Part shown: positions 59,492 to 64,000 of the stretch, in pieces
How positions within the stretch are numbered: the stretch's first letter is position 1
Layout of the letters: the number at the start of each line of letters is the position of its first letter
Source of the DNA: Coprinellus micaceus
Lineage: Eukaryota > Basidiomycota > Agaricomycetes > Agaricales > Psathyrellaceae
DNA: 64,000 bases
Direction: 5' to 3'
Assembly: GCA_951394405.1 (NCBI GenBank)
Contig: OX596343.1
Location: 186,001 to 250,000, forward strand
The notes under the pieces: generated by a model
What the model saw: only the letters and a program-made list of their open reading frames with translations
Database searches by the model: none
Told to the model about the DNA's origin: nothing
Made by a program: the position numbers and the translations under genes

Positions 59492-61234
59492 ATGTCAAAC
59501 ACGCCTAGCATTGAAGAAGTAATCGCTGATAGGCATTCTGCATTCTCGACCAATGTACGTCGTCGACTCGGGTTCGTCCGCTGTCTAGTCTCCAACTCCC
59601 CGTTGCTAACCGTCGTTCTGAGCGTCCTAGTGCATAGGGTGTGAGTTCTGCGAGAAATTTCTGGAACTAGACCTCATGCTGCTGACACCCATCCGTAGCT
59701 GCGGCGTTAACGCTATACGTACGCATTATCCGCCCATCTGAGAGCCTATCCACTACTTACTGAGTTCCAATCAAAGTTCTACGACTACGTTCAGTCGTTC
59801 GAGGCCGAATTCACCCTGATGTGGGGCAAGGGTTGGACGCTCGGAAGGATGCTGTTCCTCCTCCTGAGATACTTGACGGGTTTTGATGCTGTATACAGCA
59901 CCTACATAGGTGAGCGACGCTAGAGTAGGTGGTCTTCTGTCCGGTTGGCTAATGTGGAAGCAAGACTCCCTCTATTGGAATGACCCTGCAAAGCTTGGGC
60001 CAGTGAGTTATAGTAGCACCCGGTAATGCCGTGCGTGGTTTGAGAACTCCCCGCAGATCGTGTTCCGTGAAACGGTCATGGACAATGGTAGGTCCATGCC
60101 GTTGTTGGTAGGCTCGCTTAACGCTCATCTTTTCCTCTTGAAGTCTTCGCGCTAGCCATCCCCTACATTCAACTAGGTGCGGTAACTCTGGAAAATGGCG
60201 TGCTCTAGGGGCGCTCCCCCCTGCTGATAGGTAACAACAGGGGTGTTCTTTCTATGCATCTATGGTCTTCTTGGGGCCAAACGCAAGTGGAAGATCGCGT
60301 TAACCGCCCTTTTCCTGGTGAGCCAGGTCCTCCCCTTCTCCACATGACCAGCCATCTCTGAGTGGAGCGTCTCATAGCTCATGGCTATATTTTCCGGGAC
60401 CCTCATGATAAATCACCTTGTTCGCATGAGTGAGTGCTTGTAACTACTCGCTAGGCCGAGCTCTCCGTCTGTTCTTCAACCTAATGCCCTAACCATTTCT
60501 TAGAGAAGGAATTGAGTGACACTAGTCTCTTTAGAGTCATTGGGAACTATTGGGTGTTTATTAGAAACCTCAGTGAGCGGCGTTTCACATCGAACTTTGA
60601 GGAACCAAGGACACTCACCCTAGGGACAGTTGTCTTTCTAATCGGCGCAACGGCGATTTACACAAGGTACTGCGAGGCCTTGCGTAGCGTCAGCGCCAAT
60701 GGAAAGGTATCCGTTATTTCAGTGGTGCGTCGAGACGGCCTGCTTTATTACCTGGGCATCCTAGGTGAGCGTGTTTTACACGACTACGTATCCCCAAAGT
60801 ATGCGTTTCTTACACATCAAGCGCTGCAGCAACGAACGTGTGGGCCTGTATCTTTTTCACACCCGGATTCCCGGTGAGTGCGAGGCGAAGCGTTGGTCGT
60901 GATTTTCTCTCAAATACGAGAACTAGGTGGAAATCAGGGCAGTGGCTTTCTCTGGAAGGTACGGGGCCGACCTATACACCCCGATAAAAATTTTGGCTGC
61001 TCTAACTTCGTTACCAGCATCGGGCGGGTACTCAGCACCATCCTCGCGTGCCGCATGTTAATCAACCTTCGGAAGACCACGAGCGACCCAGAGACGCAAG
61101 CCAGCAGCCTTTCAGGGCTACAATTCGAGCTTCAAACTCGGACCGTGGTTCTTACTGGCGTTACGGAGCAAACCTTTACAAGCGATGATGGGGGGTCTAC
61201 TACCACTAAATTGGACAGGGAACGAGCTCTGTGA
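59492..61234 (+). CDS. DUF6533-type multipass membrane protein (middle exons unresolved)
   Basis: The first four exons are clear: 59492-59554, 59631-59640 (10 nt), 59699-59718 (20 nt) and 59777-59909. They read MSNTPSIEEVIADRHSAFST, then AALTLYFYDYVQSFEAEFTL and MWGKGWTLGRMLFLLLRYLT, the hallmark of the basidiomycete DUF6533 family of about seven-helix proteins. Further recognisable parts are VFFLCIYGLLGAKRKWKIAL (about 60240-60317), GTVVFLIGATAIYTRYCE (about 60627), SVVRRDGLLYYLGILG and a last exon with TSIGRVLSTILACRMLINLR, ending at TGA 61232. The exons between 59910 and 60235 could not be joined in frame, so either several tiny exons were missed or the gene is damaged there. The family has no assigned function. 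Confidence 0.6.
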
Positions 61235-62398
61235 TAGCTCGAGCCGGAGCTTCGCGGTAAAATTCGAGAATAAATCCCCTGTTTTGTCAGATATCAAGTC
61301 ACGTATCCGGAGCCATGGTTAGCCACCGTTGGGGATGTTGCGAATACGAGATCTCGGAATAACTTGACATGATCTCCTGCCCAAAGTCCGGCCAATACCG
61401 TGTAGTATTTGTGGACTGGCCCAATGTCACCCGTGGATAATATTAAGGGCCATCCCGGATGCGAGTAGCTTGAGGCACGCAGCGCTTTCTGGACATTGGA
61501 CATTCGGTAATCGGAGAGATCCCGGCGGTGTACTCTACGCGGAAGGCCACATGAAGTGAATATCGACATCGCTTCAAAAGAGTGAGTTCCTCTTCCTGCC
61601 GTGAAAGGACGGGCCCTTGTTAGTTGTTACTCGCAGGTCACGAAAGTGACGAAACGTTACAAGTTTACAACTTACGGGAATCATGGTCAACCGGACGAGG
61701 TTTCAAGGGACCAGCGAACAAAAATGATTCGACCCAGGCTCGAACTGGGGACCTTCTGTGTGTTAGACAGATGCGATAACCAACTACGCCACCGAACCGC
61801 TACTGGACTGGATCTTTGTCGTTGTCAGGTTGTCGGGAAAAGGGTGTAGGTCTCAATGGGGGACCTGTAAGCTACGACGAAGGGTTAGACCGAAATCGCA
61901 GCCGGAGGCTTGGACTGCTCACGTTTCGTGCCTTTGGATCCACGGGTAAGCACTGTCGCTTCACTGCCCTCCACCCTGCATTCATTAGACCCTAACGGGC
62001 ATCGGTCAATGCTACCCTCTGATTTGAATCAAACCAGTGAGGCGTCACCCCGAGCCACCTTGAGATACCTGCTCTCGCGATATCACCGAAAGATCCCACC
62101 ATCACATAGCAATCTACTTTAACAGGCTTTCGTAGGCGTTCGTGTGAATGGACTATTGGTGCGAGGCCTCACATGCTTGCCTCTCGAAGACCGCACCACG
62201 GCCGGCGGAGAAGCTGCGCATGTTTAGCATCAGCTTCTCTTCATAGTCTGGGTTCAGAGCTGTAAAGCATTCATCTTCATAGTTCATTCCGTGGTCAGGT
62301 CATACCATTTTTGGAATGGCCGTAATTCGACGAGGCAATCTTCTCAGTACTATTTAATGTGACGGCTCAATTGGGTACTACACCCATCCCCATCCTCC
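61235..62398. other. Intergenic apart from a tRNA gene
   Basis: Holds the tRNA-Val at 61726-61798. No protein gene supported. The promoter of the next I66 gene includes a TATTTAAT at about 62351. Confidence 0.4.
61726..61798 (-). tRNA. tRNA-Val (anticodon AAC)
   Basis: A 73-nt cloverleaf on the minus strand. Acceptor stem GGTTCGG pairs with TCGAATC (two G-U pairs). D-arm is GCGTAGTTGGTTATCGC. Anticodon stem TCTGT/ACAGA encloses loop CTAACAC with anticodon AAC (Val). T-arm CCCAG-TTCGAGC-CTGGG gives the B box GTTCGAGCC. There is no intron. A TTTTT run directly downstream serves as an RNA polymerase III terminator. Confidence 0.93.
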
Positions 62399-63003
62399 AT
62401 GACTGTTACCATGTCTGCCGGCCCTGTTTCTGGCGCCTATCGAATCTACGGCTTGAACCACACTGTCCAGCTGGGGTCAGTCTTCACCACACCAGGACCC
62501 CCTCCGATTGACAATCTCTGGCCCATTGAGGGCCACCTGGAAGATGCGTACGGCCTTGCATATGTATGTCTTGCTCTCTTTCCATCGGCAGCGTGATATT
62601 GACATCTGCCCGTAGTTCCATCTCACAAGGCTGAACAACGGGAAGTATCATATCTCCCTTGCAAGTGCCCCTGTCGTCAGCAGTAACAGCGTGCTCTGGG
62701 CCAATACCTCTGGAGGCGGTCCTTTGATTGAATGGACCATCGAAAGTACCCCTCAGCACGGCAAAACAGCGCATCTGTTCGTCAATTCTGTATCATTTGG
62801 TTGTGATTTGCCCACTAACTTTGAGTATCAGAATCAGCGGTCCGACTAACGACCCTGGTGGAAACTTCACCCGTGGCTGGTGGACCTCCTTTACTCCTTC
62901 GACCAGACCTCAGACTTTCCTTGATGGCCTTCTCGTCTCCACTCCCTCTATTCCGCCCTATTACCCCTCGTCTAAAATCTTCGACATCGACGAGTTAGAT
63001 TAG
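62399..63003 (+). CDS. Diverged I66-type beta-trefoil protease inhibitor, 165 aa
   Basis: Exons 62399-62563, 62616-62776 and 62832-63003 (introns 52 and 55 nt), 498 nt. The middle exon is 161 nt, as in the I66 gene at 46077, and both introns have the same phases. The protein reads SAGPVSGAYRIYGLNHTVQL, then FHLTRLNNGKYHISLASAP, LIEWTIESTPQHGKTAHLIS and RGWWTSFTPSTRPQTFLDGL, ending in the family-typical STPSIPPYYPSSKIFDIDEL. A second in-frame ATG at 62411 has a better context and may be the true start. The first third has low similarity to the other copies and loop lengths differ, so target specificity may differ (inference). Confidence 0.72.
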
Positions 63004-63185
63004 CATTTTATAACGTGGGCTGTACCAAACTATCCAATTTCATGAACAACCCAAGCGAGCAAGCCTCGCCGGGACAAAGACATTTTTGGGCGCTTATTCG
63101 TGGTGAGCCGCGTGGTGGCTGTGTTTGCGGCACCGAGCATCGTTTCGTGGACTCGGATGCTGTACTGGACTGACTCGCAACCATC

Positions 63186-64000
63186 ATGCCCCCTGGGTCT
63201 CCAGCGACGCGTCCGGGTCCTCCCCATGGTCGACCGTCGAAGGCCAATGGGCAGCTAGCCGGCAGGTCCATCAGCACCGATCTCAGCGCCCATCCTCGGA
63301 CGAACCCCATCGCTGCACTCAACACCCTACTTAAGTTGTTGTCGAGCCTTTCGACGCGGATTGGACGATGCCAGTACAAGCTCACTCCCGCAGAGCACGC
63401 ACTGTCCCTCCATTTGGTCTCCGTTCTCGACCCGTACGTGTACCAGGGGGCAAAGACCCTTTCCAACGCGGTTAACGCACAGGTCAAACCAACTGTTGTT
63501 GGCCTGGTGTTTCAACCCACTGAAATACTGGACAAAATCATGGCGTACCTCGACTCCAGGCGGGATCTGCTCAACGTCGCGTTGTGTTGCAAGCATTTGC
63601 ACGACGTGGTATTCCCTCGTCACTTTGAATACCGCGTCATTCGGTGCAAGGTGTCCTCCCTCAGCGTCTGGAACCACCTCGTCACGAATCAGGGTCTCGC
63701 CAGAAACGTCAGAAGGCTCGAAATCATCGACGAGCGCAGTTCTGCGACGGTGATTCCCAAAGCTGGTGGTGGGGGTTTGGTCGTGCCCAGGGGTATCGTC
63801 AAACGCGACACGGACCTGGAGTCTACTGACGACGAGTTGGTGATGCATAGGAAGCAGGAGCGATATCTCTGTCGTGCTCTCGAGGAGATGAAAGGTCTCA
63901 GAGAGATCAAGTGGACATGCAATCACTCCCCTATATCCATCGACCACGTATGGCCAGCGTTGCTGATGCGCTCCCGAACGCTGGATACCTTCGACATCTC
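63186..64000 (+). CDS. F-box protein, partial (runs off the right edge)
   Basis: An open frame of 271 codons from ATG 63186 to the window end without introns. The N-terminus is Pro/Arg-rich (MPPGSPATRPGPPHGRPSKA). The F-box is at about residues 110-150: FQPTEILDKIMAYLDSRRDL then LNVALCCKHLHDVVFPRHFE. Next come sequences typical of the leucine-rich, LRR-like region in basidiomycete F-box proteins (NVRRLEIIDE; MKGLREIKWTCNHS; LLMRSRTLDTFDI). F-box proteins are substrate receptors of SCF ubiquitin ligases; Agaricomycetes carry hundreds, often fast-evolving. The 3-prime end lies outside the window. Confidence 0.85.
   Translation, partial: MPPGSPATRPGPPHGRPSKANGQLAGRSISTDLSAHPRTNPIAALNTLLKLLSSLSTRIGRCQYKLTPAEHALSLHLVSVLDPYVYQGAKTLSNAVNAQVKPTVVGLVFQPTEILDKIMAYLDSRRDLLNVALCCKHLHDVVFPRHFEYRVIRCKVSSLSVWNHLVTNQGLARNVRRLEIIDERSSATVIPKAGGGGLVVPRGIVKRDTDLESTDDELVMHRKQERYLCRALEEMKGLREIKWTCNHSPISIDHVWPALLMRSRTLDTFDI

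Overview
The window looks like one scaffold piece from a filamentous basidiomycete, most likely an Agaricomycete. Genes are cut by many 46-90 nt GT-AG introns. The recognisable protein families are typical of mushroom genomes: TPR-CHAT proteases, I66-type beta-trefoil protease inhibitors, DUF1996, DUF6533, a DUF6698-like protein, an F-box protein and secreted LysM proteins. Exon-intron models here were built by hand from splice consensus and reading phase. Models whose exon lengths sum to a multiple of three and whose joins are in phase are given higher confidence.

Layout. 1-8.5 kb: a partial minus-strand gene at the edge, a 427-aa minus-strand gene of unknown function, a tail-anchored 253-aa protein and a seven-exon DUF6698-like gene. 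8.5-12.8 kb: poorly coding, with degenerate tandem repeats and a field of GTTTAAAC palindromes. 12.8-18.0 kb: a composite Tc1/mariner-type transposon island with two inverted transposase copies carrying the same nonsense codon, an inserted 507-bp hAT-like MITE, and a 200-N gap flanked by a 1,161-bp repeat that looks like an unmerged contig overlap. 19.2-22.9 and 27.7-32.0 kb: two paralogous TPR-CHAT genes, the strongest candidates for a self/non-self or cell-death function. 32.9-35.7 kb: two related MITE-like elements. 37.5-39.6 and 42.8-44.9 kb: a segmental duplication, each copy holding a two-LysM secreted protein gene, with a 1.27-kb element full of GGGGGAT motifs between them.

46-64 kb: an I66 inhibitor gene, an unknown gene with an in-frame stop, a ten-exon DUF1996 gene with a 5-nt micro-exon, two unknown genes, an I66 pseudogene, an NmrA-like oxidoreductase, a DUF6533 membrane protein, tRNA-Val(AAC), a diverged I66 gene and a partial F-box gene at the right edge.

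The secreted LysM pair, the I66 inhibitor cluster and the TPR-CHAT pair form an accessory, duplication-rich and transposon-rich landscape. Shared function is an inference, because eukaryotic neighbours need not be co-regulated. No CRISPR array, rRNA or bacterial-type operon is present.
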